Source: Medicago truncatula (lineage: Eukaryota > Streptophyta > Magnoliopsida > Fabales > Fabaceae). Taken from it: a stretch of DNA of 64,000 nucleotides. Position numbers and translations under genes: made by a program. This document shows, in pieces, positions 31,310-43,315 of this stretch; position 1 is the first letter of the stretch; each line of letters opens with the position of its first letter. The stretch lies in contig NC_053042.1 in the NCBI RefSeq assembly GCF_003473485.1, positions 44,355,762-44,419,761 on the forward strand, given 5' to 3'. The notes under the pieces are model-generated. The model was not told the origin of the DNA. It did not search any database and saw only the letters and a program-made list of their open reading frames with translations.

Positions 31310-33388
31310 TTATTGGAGATGTGGAGCAAACGATGCAAGGACTTCCTTGTAGACAGGCTTCTTGAAATCCACTGCCTGCACAGAGAAGGTAAACTAAGTC
31401 ATGAGCTTATGTTGCATATGGTACCAAATCTTAACTGGTTTTGAGCAGGTATTAAAAATGTAATCATAATAACATATACTCACAAGCTTGAGTACTTGTT
31501 CTGGTGATATCCATGACCATTGCCCAAACTCAGGTTTCTCGGTACCATCGCCCAAAAGATTGATTTCTTGATCTTGCCCAGTGAACTTAAAAAGAAACCT
31601 GTGTATATCAGAGTGTAAAAAACATTATTAGGAAGGCGCAAACGAAATGTCCCTAATTATGCCTTTGCAATAACAAAAATACCCTTTCCCCCTGCATGAG
31701 TACACAGTTATACTGATTTCACATTATATAATTTAGTTGTGCTGTTTTTATGAGTTTTATTTCCTCTAGACTGAGCATATTTAAATGATTACCACTTTTG
31801 CGCCTGCCCCTTCCAATCAGTTCCCCACTGAAGATTTAATCTCTCCCTGACTTTTGGTGGGAAGTCATAAGTTAACCAGAAAGGTGCCTACAACAAAAAG
31901 CCATCAAGACGAACTTCTCTAAACAATGCAGAAAAGAAAAATGTTTTACTTTGGATTTTATGATGGATTGAATACTCATAGTACTAGTGAATGGATTAAC
32001 TGACATTGGTAAATCAGACAAGTGAGACTATGATATTAACTGACATTGATAAATCAGACTAATGAGACTATGATATGATGTTATATTGATGTGTGGCAAA
32101 AAAATAAATATTGCAAATACCTAGGACAAGGTATCCTCCTGGAAAAAACTAGTAAATAACAAAACTTGAAGAAACTTTATATGCATATAATGAAATAACT
32201 ACTTTAAACCACTCATAAAATTATCAATCAGAATTACAAAAGAGAACCCAAAAAAAGCACTCTCTAAATGAGATTAGATAACAAAAACACACTGAAAGAC
32301 CTTTTATTCAAAGATTCATGCATCATACCCCAATGAAAACAAGCAAAGTTCCATACATATAACACCTTAAGAAGGCTTTATTTGCCTAGTTCAGTACCTT
32401 GCAAGCCTCTAAAAGTAACAAATAGTAACTAAGATAGGATGTAGCTAGGTATTAAACAAAGTGCTGATATGGGTATCCTAAAAGGTATGAGATACAAAAG
32501 TTTAACTAGATTTGTGTTAATCAATTGGAATCTGTCTATTCAACGAAAAGTCTTCTCCATGCAAAATTTTACATATCTGTACCCTACCATTTTTTTCCCC
32601 AAATCCATAGAAAGAGGACATGATCTTTATTTGAGGTGAAATATAATTTGACACTTTCAAAACCAGAAATATAAAATTTGTACCTCTGCAATGATTTCTG
32701 CTGAAGTAACACCAGTCTCTTCTCTCAGCTCCCTAATAGCTGCATTTCTCGGATCCTCACCTTCATCAATACCACCCTACATTAACATGATTACAAACTT
32801 ATATACATCATCATTTTTTTTGCAAGAAAAAATATTCATAACTTAATCCATTTATTTCAATTAATTGTATAAAAATGAATCACCTGTGGCATTTGCCATG
32901 AATTCGGAATATCCAACCTTGAAGCCGAAAAAACCTGCATAACAAAAATCATCAATCATTAGCTGAAACACTATATGGACACCAGACACGACAGTGACAC
33001 TGACATGTGACACACCAGTAGTAATTTAAATTAACAACGTAGCTGAATCTAATCACATGTGCTGTGTCGTGTCAGTGTCAATTTCTCTTTTGACACTGTT
33101 GTACATGGACACGTGTCCGACACGGGATACGCCTTCCATCAAAAGTGTTAGTAATGAGTTTATTAATGTTAGGCTTTTAGAGAGAGAGAGAGATTGAACC
33201 TTCTTTTGATTATTGATGAGACAGATTCCAACGTTCTTGCGGTAACCTTCGGGAGGAGCTTCCATCGTTGACGTTGAATAACGCCAGGCTGCAGAAAGTG
33301 GCAGCGAAGGTAATTTGGCGTATTTGGGAGGGTATTTCGGAAAAGATAAATGGCTTGCAGGAGAATAAGCGAATCGGCATAAAACCAT
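31310..33388 (-). CDS. NUDX26: Nudix hydrolase, NUDX26-like, six exons, plastid targeted
   Basis: A protein of 202 residues. Minus-strand exons are 33388-33200, 32934-32884, 32776-32684, 31887-31793, 31598-31484 and 31375-31310, all GT-AG and in frame. Residues 1 to about 42 are Ser/Pro/Ala/Lys-rich and lack acids, like a chloroplast transit peptide. The Nudix domain follows ([13 protein letters not shown] onward), and the 23-residue Nudix box at 81-103 is perfect: G-x5-E-x7-RELREETGV, with the metal-binding Glu pair intact. [21 protein letters not shown] and [14 protein letters not shown] are shared with plant Ap4A/ppGpp-type hydrolases (NUDX26/27) and bacterial RppH. Expected reaction: hydrolysis of diadenosine tetraphosphate, and in some members ppGpp. 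It follows the At3g10630-like gene as in Arabidopsis. Confidence 0.95.
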
Positions 33389-34060
33389 TATTACTTACAC
33401 AGCAAAGAAAAAAACAAGGTAACGACCAAACGTGAAAACGAAGCATTTTCATATGGGCTTATACCTTTTGGTCTTTCAAAATCTACTTTTGAGGTTTCTT
33501 TTTTACACCTACAATTTTAAAGTCTATGTGACCTTAAGGACATTGAATAAGAATTCTGCTCTTCAACCTGCACATTTTGCTCAGGCCCTGCAGGCATGTT
33601 CAAAATACCCATGCGTTAACTAGCGTAAGTGTAAATATATGTGTTAGTTAACTAACGTTACGCAACTTAACTAGCGCATGTGTAAAACACTGTGTGAGTT
33701 AACTTGCGCAGCCATTAGCACATGCGTGAGTTAACTTAACTCACGCACAGTCTGTGCATGAAACCAGAACAGGCAGAAACCTCTATTTTTTCCTAATTTT
33801 TCAATCCATCTTTCATACATTCATTTAAGAATAGACTTTTCATCATTCATTCAATAATACATTCAATCAAGCAACTCATAATTATATTAAGAAAAATAAC
33901 GGAATAAAACAAAGGAATAAAATACAGGAATAAAATAACGAATAATGTCATAAAAACGCTAAAAAGCGCAAGTGTACTAGGATTACAACCAAATCCAACA
34001 AAATGTCAAACAAAAAAACCTACACAAGTCATATTGGTCCATCCCGTGGACTCCTACTCC
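33389..34060. other. Spacer with GTTAACTAGCGCA-like palindromic repeats
   Basis: The stretch 33612-33755 repeats words such as GTTAACTAGCGTAAG, TTAACTAGCGCATG, GAGTTAACTTGCGCAG and GAGTTAACTTAACTC five or more times in both orientations. No gene is visible. Confidence 0.6.
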
Positions 34061-34062
34061 TC

Positions 34063-36122
34063 CTCTACGGAGCCGGCACCTGCTTCAGCATGCTCCACTC
34101 AGATTGTATGTCCTGCATCAAGCGCATAACCTCCTCTGGATTCTGAAACACAACAGGATGTCCCATTGCACCGTCCACTCTGGCTCTGGTGTTGCTGATG
34201 AACTGGTATGGATCTGGAGGATGTCTGACCCACTGCTGCTCAACAATAACCTCCTCATAAGGAGGCACATGACAAGGAGGGGCAGCAACTGCATAGTCAG
34301 GAATGGCCGCAGGGGGTTCACAATAGGATGTGATACTCTAATGAACCATCTCATGTACCCCCTAGTATGAGTTCACGGCTGGTTATCCGAAACCGGATGA
34401 CCCCTATCCTGATGGCTGATGACATGTATAGCAAATTCCGTGAAGGCCTGGGCCACCTCATTCGCCACAATAAGCTCAATGTCTGTAGGAGCCCTGGGAA
34501 TAGTCTGGACATACTCGTACTGCCTAAGAACCCGCTCTGGCAAGTGACGGACCATCCTGTCGCTGCCGGCCATGATCCATCCGGAGTACCAGCATATGTC
34601 ATGAAAGGGCGTGATGTGTCGTCGTCTCTCGTACGACCTCCAAGTGACATGTGAATGGTCCAACGAATCGATGGCAGCTCTGTAGTGTCAAGGATTAGAA
34701 AAGCCCTTGGAGGTTTCCATTGACTCACAAGCGGGGAAACAGCAGGGTCGTAGTGATGTGATCCTAAGATGTTCTCCCTTTACAAGAATAATAAATTCAT
34801 TATGGAATAAAAGAATCAAATTATTTTTGGTTCAAATTGTTATTTTCGTAGGTCATTATGTATCTGTCTTGTATTCATCATATCTAGAGCTCTGGAACTC
34901 CGATTGAGGTGATCTTTGAAGCGTTGGAAAGGGTACAAATTCATCTACATTTCATATGCTGGACTCAGAAGCAAAATCGGCATATATCATGGTGTAAAAT
35001 GGGATTAAACTGGAGGACGTGATTAAATGAAGGAGCTGAAGCAAAAGAGGTGAAACACAATTAATGTAGTTGAAGAGCATAAAGTGGATGAGAGAGGACG
35101 CTGAAAATTGTCCAAAAGTAACAGCCACCTAAATCAAAACCAATAAATTTGTAACATTTCCTTGCAATAATTAGCCACATAAGAGTTATTTCATTAATCT
35201 TGATATAATTGTAAGCTTTTCAGCATTCTAGCCTATTACCTATATAAAGGGGGCGAAAATAATGAATAGGAGGTAGAATTTTGATAAAAAAAAATACACT
35301 TTGTGTGTTGTGAAGCTTTGCTTCTTTGTGGTTCTGGATTGAACCATGCATTGATCTTATCAAGAAACCACGTTTCTTGTGGCGATCCTCTATCGAATTA
35401 AACATCTTCCTTGGATTGGGAATTTGTTTGGTTATCATTTCTGTCTATTTCCACCATTCTTCACTTTTTATTCAAATACGATTTTTTTTGTCATTCATCA
35501 AGTGGTATCAGAGCTCTAGATATGATGAATACAAGACAGATACATAATGACCTACGAAAATAACAATTTGAACCAAAAATAATTTGATTCTTTTATTCCA
35601 TAATGAATTTATTATTCTTGTAAAGGGAGAACATCTTAGGATCACATCACGTAGGCATCATCATCAATCCTCAGAATGATGTTCGAGAAGTGCGCCAAAG
35701 TCCATCCCTGCAAAAAAAAGAAACAAATATTTATATCACCGCAAGAATTATACAAACAACTAAACATTTACGATCCAATAAGTAAAAAAGAAGGAAAAAC
35801 AAATATTACCACAAGCAATGTCATGTAACCACCACAAGAGGCCATAGATGAGTCGCAGGTAAGAGATAACTGCTCATATAGGAAAGAAAGTCCCATCCCA
35901 CCCCATGACCAGTTGTCCAACTCATCCATATCTTGCAGAGCAAGCAGCCAAAGAAGATTAATGTTTTTGTTGTTCTTCCTGAAAAAAATGGTCCAGCCAA
36001 GCAAGAGCAACATAAATGCCTTAATGCAGGCCAACCTAACTCCAGCTCGCTCGTCTTGCTCCTCCTGTGTGTCAGTCACAAGCAGCTGGTTACACCAAGA
36101 GCGCCTCGTAGCACCTCTTTAG
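34063..36122 (-). pseudogene. Plant mobile domain (PMD, MAIN/PP7-long-form-like) pseudogene, split by a retroelement
   Basis: Minus-strand pieces match the plant mobile domain proteins, a group that travels with Mutator-type and other transposons. The first exon (about 36122-35810) has AGVRLACIKAFMLLLLGWT and LLALQDMDELDNWSWGGMG. After an intron comes GWTLAHFSNIILRIDDDAY (35711 to 35655). The frame is then interrupted by the element at 34754-35649 and resumes with YDPAVSPLVSQWKPPRAF (34750 leftward), HDICWYSGWIMAGSDRMV and PPYEEVIVEQQW. Damage includes in-frame TGA codons near 34687 and 34373 and a one-base frameshift in a C-run near 34307. The reading stops at 34065. It is therefore non-functional even without the insertion. 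Native function of the domain is unclear; MAIN-type proteins affect transposon silencing and cell division. Confidence 0.75.
34754..35649. mobile_element. LTR-retrotransposon-derived element with 142-bp inverted ends and 5-bp target duplication
   Basis: 34753-34894 and 35509-35650 are perfect inverted copies (142 bp by direct comparison). CGTAG occurs at 34749-34753 and 35650-35654, and the unit reads TGATGTG...CACATCA between them, so it begins TG and ends CA. Removing it rejoins the PMD pseudogene frame. Inside lies one LTR-like block, about 35102-35500 (starts TGAAAATTGTCC, has TATATAAAGG at 35240, ends TCATTCATCA). A perfect Met-tRNA primer binding site, TGGTATCAGAGC, follows at 35503-35514, overlapping the right arm. 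The arms are therefore primer-site-proximal internal sequence, one in normal and one in flipped orientation. No gag or pol is present. Confidence 0.85.
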
Positions 36123-36146
36123 TACACCAAAACTGACGTGAGCGGT

Positions 36147-36840
36147 GTAACGCCCTATTTCTATTAAAGCGATAAAACACGCGAATAATATAAATATTCA
36201 AGAAATAGACGCCACGTCATCAACAAAAACAAAATCAACAGGCATATATAAAAATTCTCAACAGTTGCAGCGGATATAAACCATACACCTCAATAGTATA
36301 CATGTCATGAGATCAAAATACATCATCATAAAATTCTTCAAATCCCGACAAATGGGCAAATCTCCACAACATAAATAAATCCAAAATAAACAATCTAGAA
36401 TAATCATAAGACAGACATCCTAGATCAGAGCCTACCCTGAGACTCTAAGGAAACGATAACGAAGATAGTTCCCGATATCCGAGCAATCACCAAAAGCAAC
36501 TAATCATACACTTCGTCTACCCATCCATACAGACAGGTAGGCGGTCAAAACCACTAGGGGTAAGCTTTACATCAATCATAATCCACATAAACAATTTGAC
36601 ATGAATGAATCAAATCAAGTAGCAATTAATCATGAGCAATTAACTTCCATATACACATTCATGCAACAATTCCAAATATCCCAACTTGCGCAAGGGTAAT
36701 TTGGACTATGCTGCAAGGCGCGAGCGAAAACTGCAGGGGGAGAGCAAAATTCATTGAATAATATACACATAGATTGGGGTTTAAATCTCATATATCTCAT
36801 TCAGTTTCAAAATGTAATTTTTTGTAACTTTACTATTTGA
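36147..36840. mobile_element. Probable LTR-retrotransposon remnant
   Basis: TGTAACGCCCTATTT at 36147 resembles the start of a common plant Gypsy LTR group. The following about 690 bp are non-coding, of even composition unlike the AT-rich flanks, and end around GGGGGAGAGC. I found no second LTR or primer site, so this is a weak call. Confidence 0.35.
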
Positions 36841-37379
36841 AAAGAAAAAAAAGATTGCATGGGTAAAATGAGGAAAATGTATTTATGGGTAAAGGAAATG
36901 AAAAATAACAAAATAGATCATCACATCATACGTAAGGTTAGAGACAGTCACCAACCTTGTTGAAGATTTACAGTGAAATTTTTGTATAATCTATTGGTTG
37001 AGGAATTTTGAACTAAAACCCCAATCATAAAGCTAAATGTCAACCACGATTGATAAATAGGATCAAAGAAGGATGTTTGTGGTAGAGGATCCAAATCCTA
37101 ACATGAAAACTTCACCAACACATCTACGTGGAATTCAAGGGCAGAGTCGGGAATTTAAAGCGAGAGGGACTAAGTATAAGGAATATAATTTGATTAAAAA
37201 ATAATTGTTTAGTAGAGACTAAAATTATAATTATAATTTAATAGGGGCTAAAATTGAAAGCTCATGACTTTATAAGAATTAAAAACATTTATGTAGCTTT
37301 GAAATTTATTTCGCATAGAATTTGGAAATGAAAAGTATATTTTCATGGTCAAACAAAAACAACAATTGACTAGCGAAAT

Positions 37380-37475
37380 AAATAAGCTCAAGTGGCTATA
37401 GAGTTTCACCAAAGGAAGAAATGTTTAAGAAAACATAAGTTCGATTCTTGAGTGGAACAAATGTGTATTAAACTT
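37380..37475 (+). mobile_element. Possible tRNA-derived SINE fragment
   Basis: AGCTCAAGTGGCTATAGAG and, about 50 bp on, AAGTTCGATTCTTGA have A-box and B-box spacing. Tail and flanking repeats are unclear. Confidence 0.4.
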
Positions 37476-37959
37476 TACTTTCTCATTGTTGAACTCTGGA
37501 TCACTGTGATCCATTTACCATGAGAACCAGAAGGTTAACACAAAAAATAAATGAGATATATCATTGTTGGTTCATTTTATTTAAAATGTGTTGTGGAGAG
37601 AATCATGTTGATATAATTTACGAAATATGATATATTTTAAATTAATATGAAATATAAAATTAATGATATTAACTGTCAATTGATTTAGTAACATGGTAAA
37701 AAAATATACAGTTTTTTGGTAGAAAAAAATAACATTTTAATTAGATTAATTTGGGGACTATATCCTAATATATACTCAAGGAAACATTTTAACATGGCTT
37801 TTTTTTTTTTTTTTTTGCAAGGGATAAAGGAAAGGAACAGGAAAAGAAAAGCTGAAACAAAAGAAAAAGAAAACTGCCTAAATAGGCAAACAAGTAATCC
37901 CTGAGGAAGAAGGTTCCTCAATCGTCATTCCTAAGCAGATTGCTCATTCCATCATACGC

Positions 37960-38360
37960 AGACAGGTGTATTGTCAAAGCAAAATCTGAAGAAGCTCCTA
38001 GTTTAAACAAAAAATCAACGCATTGGTTACCCCTCCCGCATGTGTGAAAGATTGAAGTATTGTTGATGGATAACATGTCCTTTTATGTCTTGGATGAAAG
38101 TAGCATAAATGTGATGATTCTTCGCTAGACCGATAATGAGATTTATGCAAAGAATGGAGTCAGTATAACACACGAATTTCGGAGTATCCATGTCTCGAGC
38201 CAGTAGTAAACCGTGGTATATTTCAGAGATCTCAGCTGATAATATGTTTTCTGAATTAGGGATGAACCCAGAGAAACCATAAAGGTAAAAACCTGCAAAA
38301 TTTCTAATGAGGCTTCTGAAGTCAGCTCATTGCGGTGTTCCTAGCCAACCGTAAACATTG
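37960..38360 (-). pseudogene. LINE RNase H domain remnant (minus)
   Basis: The minus strand encodes GFIPNSENILSAEISEIYHG, LLLARDMDTPKFVCYTDS and IYATFIQDIKGHV, with the AE...DS pattern of the RNase H domain at the C terminus of plant LINE polyproteins. Several stops follow. It is a dead fragment. Confidence 0.7.
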
Positions 38361-38529
38361 TTTAATTGTACTTCTTAAAATAAAATAAATGGTTTGATTG
38401 TAGTATATAAACAAATTTATTAAGAATGTGGGGGGACCACACCACAGCCACTGAGGTCTTTTATTGGTCCCGTTCTCTAAAGAGTTTTTCTTAAAAAAAA
38501 ATCATTTTAAAATACCTTTTATTGCCTCA

Positions 38530-38850
38530 GCACCTGATAAAGGGATATGCTCCGAAAATTGGTCATTGTGATGTTATCACTGCTGAAATATGGGCAATGT
38601 TGCATGGTATCAATATAGCTTTGGGTGAAAGGATCACATACCTTATTGTGAAAAGTGATCTTAAAGCTTTCATACACATGGTTTGCTAAGACATTGTGGA
38701 TGATCATTGATCACAATTTCAACTATTATTTTAAACGTTGCAATTTCATTGGGGTTTCCTTCCCCATAGTTGTTATAATTTATTGTTGGTTTTATTTTAT
38801 TTTTCTCTTGGGGCTTTAAGTCCTCTTTTGTACAAAAAAGAACAAGTGCA
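38530..38850 (+). pseudogene. LINE RNase H and 3' end remnant (plus)
   Basis: The plus strand reads RGYAPKIGHCDVITAEIWAM, then LHGINIAL and a KSDLKAF stretch, the same AE...SD pattern as the 37960-38360 fragment but on the opposite strand. In-frame stops follow (after HMVC). It ends with the usual LINE 3' wording CTTTTGTACAAAAAAGAA. This and the previous fragment are separate insertions. Confidence 0.65.
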
Positions 38851-39456
38851 TTTAGTTTATTAATTTTTTTTGTTATAATTTTGTTTATTCATTTAATGCT
38901 TGTGTGTATTTTTTTTTCCTCTTTGTATAAAAAATGTGGTCTTACAAAATAAAATGTTGATTTTAAAAATTAGTTTTTGGGAAAAAAATATTTATTTATT
39001 CTAAAAGCCTTTTTTAGCAATTATGTGAATCAATGAGTCTTTGAACGAAAGTACATTTATTATTATTCATTTAGTAGGCAGATATAAATTAACATTTTGA
39101 TCATCAAAATAAATGTTAATAAAACAATTAATTGGACTCAAATGATTTTTATTTTTTTTGAAAGAAGGACTCAAGTGATTAACAAGTTTCAATTTATGAT
39201 AAATCGTTTGAGAGAACTTGAATTCGAATCTTGATTAAAAAAGTTCTTGATCTGTACAAAAAAAAAAAAAAAGTTCTTGATCAGACTTTACATACATTTC
39301 GGTTAAAATCTGAATTACAAGGGAGGGCCTTCCTAAGAAAAAAGAGGCTTAAGCCAAAAAAAAAAAAGAGTAAAATAGTCTTGAAGAACACACAATCACG
39401 TATGCGTCTCTACTACTAGTGTTTTTGCGTGTTACATTCAACTCACTCTTTCTTGA

Positions 39457-41369
39457 ATGAACTGTGCAATGGATGACATGAACGATGACATTCATTTGAA
39501 GCCAGAAAATATTGAATTTTTGTTGCCCCGTGATATTTTTGATGAATTATTTGTTGAAAAACCAAGAGCAAAGTTATTCGAATCACTAAGTGTCAATGTC
39601 GACTTAGGATCTCAGGAGGAGATCACTGCTCAAGATGAAATTCTTTTGCATGATTCATTTTTGCAGGCTCGTGCTATTATTAATGAATTGTTTCTTGAAA
39701 AACCAACAGAAAGCCTACTCGAATCACTAAGAGGAACTGTCAACAAAGACATTTGGAAGGAAATCTTTGCTCAAGCTGTCAATTTTGCACAAGATTCATC
39801 AACTCACATCGTTCTTAATGATGAGGTTTTTCCATTTCTTTTTTCCTTCTTCTATTGGATTAACTTTTACTACCACAACAACATAACCCAAGAATTTTCT
39901 CACAAGATTTTTTCGATGGTGGGGAGAAGTAGTAGGGTGACTTCTAGCTAAATGTATTAAAAATTTAATTTAAAACGATTTTATGGAAAACTTCATTATT
40001 TCATATCTCACCATTGATTGAAACGAATGAAAGTATTTATTTATTTATTTTTAACGCCAAATATTCAGATCTGGATTTCTTCCATTCACGAAAGTTCATA
40101 TTTGTTGCAATCATGTGATATATTCCGTTAGATCAAGATCGATCATCCCAACTGTCTTTGGTAAATTTGGTCAAATTGTCAAAGTTGAAATGATCTTACG
40201 ATGATCAGACGGTTAAGATACACACTTGTGCGATTGCTTGTAACCAAAATCTGAAGTGTTCTCCCTTTTATCATTTACTTTTATTCTAGTCAATAACGAG
40301 TTAAAGGTAATATCAAGTTTTATATTTTTGACAAGTAATCTAAATTATAAGGAAAAACAATTACTAATGAATGTGAATGATATAAAATGTAGCAAAGTAA
40401 AATAGAGAAGTGGACGAGAAAATTTATCTTCTATTTTTTGGTTTGATAATGAAATGGTAGAGTAAAGAAAAATTACGGCGGTCCATTACAAAAATTTCTT
40501 TCCATTTTTTTTTTTGGTTACTCAAAATTTCTTTCCATGTTGGTGAGGATGAAAAACTACAAGAAGATAATCTGATACAAAATACTAAAATATCCCCACT
40601 CTTGTGCTTCTTATCTTCGGTTAATCTTGTAGAATCTTAGTCATTTGATTAGTTTAATATTCATTTTCTTAAATTATAAGTTGTTTTAATAATTTCACAC
40701 AAAATTAAGAAATGTAATTAGTTTTGCAGGGTTGAAGAACGATTGAAAAACAATATCTTGTAGTTAGGGTTTATGTTATTAAAAAAAAAAAGGGTCTATG
40801 TTCTTCAAGAAGTTTTTTTTTTTTTAATTGTTCATGTCCACAATTCTTTGTTTGCTATTATTTGAAAACTCGTGTTTTGGGGGACCAAGTGGTAATAATA
40901 GTTTATATATTTATGATTTGCAGATCCGTGAGAAAAATGAAGAGCATGTTGTGCCAAAATCAACTTGGGCGGAGATTGTTAAAGGAGAGCCTAGAAACTT
41001 CAATGTGAATTCAATTGGATATGAGGCCTCCTTTCCTCCATTAACATCCTCCGTAAATGCTGAAAAGCTTGATAAGAAAGGAATACCCCCAATTATGAAC
41101 ATGCACCAAACATGTGAAGAAAACAAAAAATGTAAGTTTATATTCCCTTTAATATAAAGTTATCTATTCATCTTTTGGTGTTTTTGTAAGAATAAGATTG
41201 CTATTAGGCCATCTTCTACAGATATTATATCTTTTTATATATTACTCGAATTTTAATTATATGGTTTTGCATGGTTTGTTTTACTGTAGGCAAAAAGAAC
41301 AATAAAGGTCACCAGATGTCGGTTGGAAAATTTTCGTCAAAAAAAAGAAGAGATGTCAGTTGGAAATGA
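39457..41369 (+). CDS. Protein of unknown function, three exons
   Basis: A 218-residue model with exons 39457-39825, 40924-41131 and 41290-41369. All junctions are GT-AG (GAG/GTTTTT...TTGCAG, AAAT/GTAAGT...CTGTAG) and the phases agree, which is good support for a real gene. The first exon contains two diverged copies of one unit: FDELFVEKPRAKLFESL near 30-46 and INELFLEKPTESLLESL near 75-91, each followed by an acidic helix-like stretch. The middle exon has STWAEIVKGEP and a FPPL motif. The last exon is very basic (KKNNKGH, SSKKRRDVSWK), perhaps a nuclear localisation signal. No enzyme motif, membrane segment or signal peptide is seen. I do not recognise the family. A fragment of a larger gene or transposon-captured exons are alternatives. 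Confidence 0.55.
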
Positions 41370-41487
41370 GAGTATGCAGAAGTAAAAGAAATCTCAATCC
41401 CAATAGCCAACATGAGATGTCATTACCCAATAAAGGTCGATAAAGGTCACCAATGTATTTTTTTTTTGTTGTTGATAGGAGTAAGTT

Positions 41488-41655
41488 GGGACCCGGATTC
41501 TCTGCTGCCGCATGACGGTGCTGCGTGATCTAGACCATCAATTTCATTCAACTATAAACAATCAACAACACAAGTTAATTGATGGATGGTTCAGATCAAG
41601 AGCAGGACAAAAGGCATAAGAGAGAGGCAGGAGAGGATCTGCTTCCGTAAGGTTG
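41488..41655. mobile_element. Possible MITE
   Basis: The right half (GGTTCAGATC, GCAGGAGAGGATCTGCTTCCG) is a loose inverse and partial direct echo of the left half (CCCGGATTCTCTGCTGCCG, GATCTAGACCATCAATT). No clear flanking duplication. Confidence 0.4.
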
Positions 41656-43169
41656 TAAACTTTTTATTGTAATTTGTAATGTTTTAATGCAAACAAAAAT
41701 TCCAAACTCCATTTGCGGTTATTGTGATAGAAGCAAGGGTGCAAATATGTTTTATTGAAATTTGAAATGATAAACTTACTTCTTTTTTTCTTTTCTTTTT
41801 TTTTTCATTTTTTTCATTGCATGTTTATGATGTTCTATTTGTGGTTTTGATCCTCTATTTTTAAAATCAAATTTTTGATCCTTTAATTTTAACTTTTCTT
41901 TAGTTTGGGTGCTCCACTTCGTTTTGAAATCAATTTTGTTGATGTGTCCTTATCACTAATGACGTGGTGGTGCCGGATAAATATATTATACATGTCATTA
42001 TTAATTTGTTTGATTAAATAATTCCTTTCTAAAAATGATACACAATCAATTTTTCACCATCATCATCTTTATCATCATATTCATCAATAAACTCAATTTT
42101 TAAAATCACCTACGTCAAAATCATATTCAATAAACCTAAAACATCTTCAAAATTCCAAAATTCTTAATACACCATAAATTTACTAAATCTAGAAAAATTC
42201 CTAAACTCAATCTCTGTTTTCAATTCAATTCCACCACACCTCCATCAATTGTGACGGAACCCAAATTACCCTTTGAAACATTGTTTTTACAATAAACTCA
42301 AAATCTCAATGATGATTTGAAAGAACAAAAAAACAACCCTTCATGACTTTTGCAATTGTGACGGAACTTAATGAACTTAAACACCAACTGTCTAGTCTTC
42401 GTTAACAACAGAGAGCGATTGAAGACCACCCAAATTTCTCCGTTAGCGGAAAGAATAAGACGAACAAGAAGTGTCACTTGTGGATTACACTTCCTAATCA
42501 GACAACGACATTCCATAATCAACTAAAGAAGGCTGAAACGAAAAATAAGAACTCCAACTCCATTCACCGCAACCTCCTCCATAGACCCGACAATTCCTTG
42601 ATTATACTTCTTCTTCTTCTTCTTCTTCTTCTTTTTAACTCATTCATTTTCTTAAGGATAATTTGAGTTATATCATAATTGATGAAGATGCGGAGGACAT
42701 TCAACTCCAAAGATTTGGTCCAATGACTTTGAACTTGGAGTTTGTGGGTTTGGCCTCACTAGTAGATATATTCAAATTTAAACTGATCCAAATAAAATTG
42801 TAAAATGATCCAAAAAAATTGAAAACCGCACAAAATTAAGTATTATTAAACATGTTTGGTTGTCCTTCAGTAAAAACCGATCATATCAAGTTTTGAATTA
42901 ACCACATACATGTATTTTGATATTCTTTTTTGACAAGACATATATTTTGATACTTATATTTCTTTATTAATATAAGATATTATATTAATCTATTATTCTT
43001 TGGTTTTCAGTTTTTTAAATACTACTTTGTTTAATTTGTTTTAAATACAACTTATTAGTTTAATTTACTAATTTTTTTACAATTGCATATTTTTCATCAC
43101 AGTCGATAATTTCTTTTAAAGAAACACAATCAATCATTGTCATTTCGTAATATTAGTTATTAATACTTC
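41656..43169. other. Gene-free stretch with a (CTT)n microsatellite
   Basis: AT-rich and non-coding. About eight CTT units run at 42607-42632. Confidence 0.5.
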
Positions 43170-43315
43170 ATCCGTTTTATAATACTTGTCCATTTTGAAG
43201 AATGATTTTGTTTTACAATACTTGTCACTTTCAAGTTTCAATGCAACATTAATTATTGTCTTGTCAATGATACCTTGCATATTTATTGCAGAGATAGAAA
43301 AAATATAATGAAATA

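Noticed and set aside
34351..34728. 125-codon minus-strand frame in the PMD region
   Set aside because: The PMD similarity (HDICWYSGWIMAG) is in another frame; this one is a shadow.
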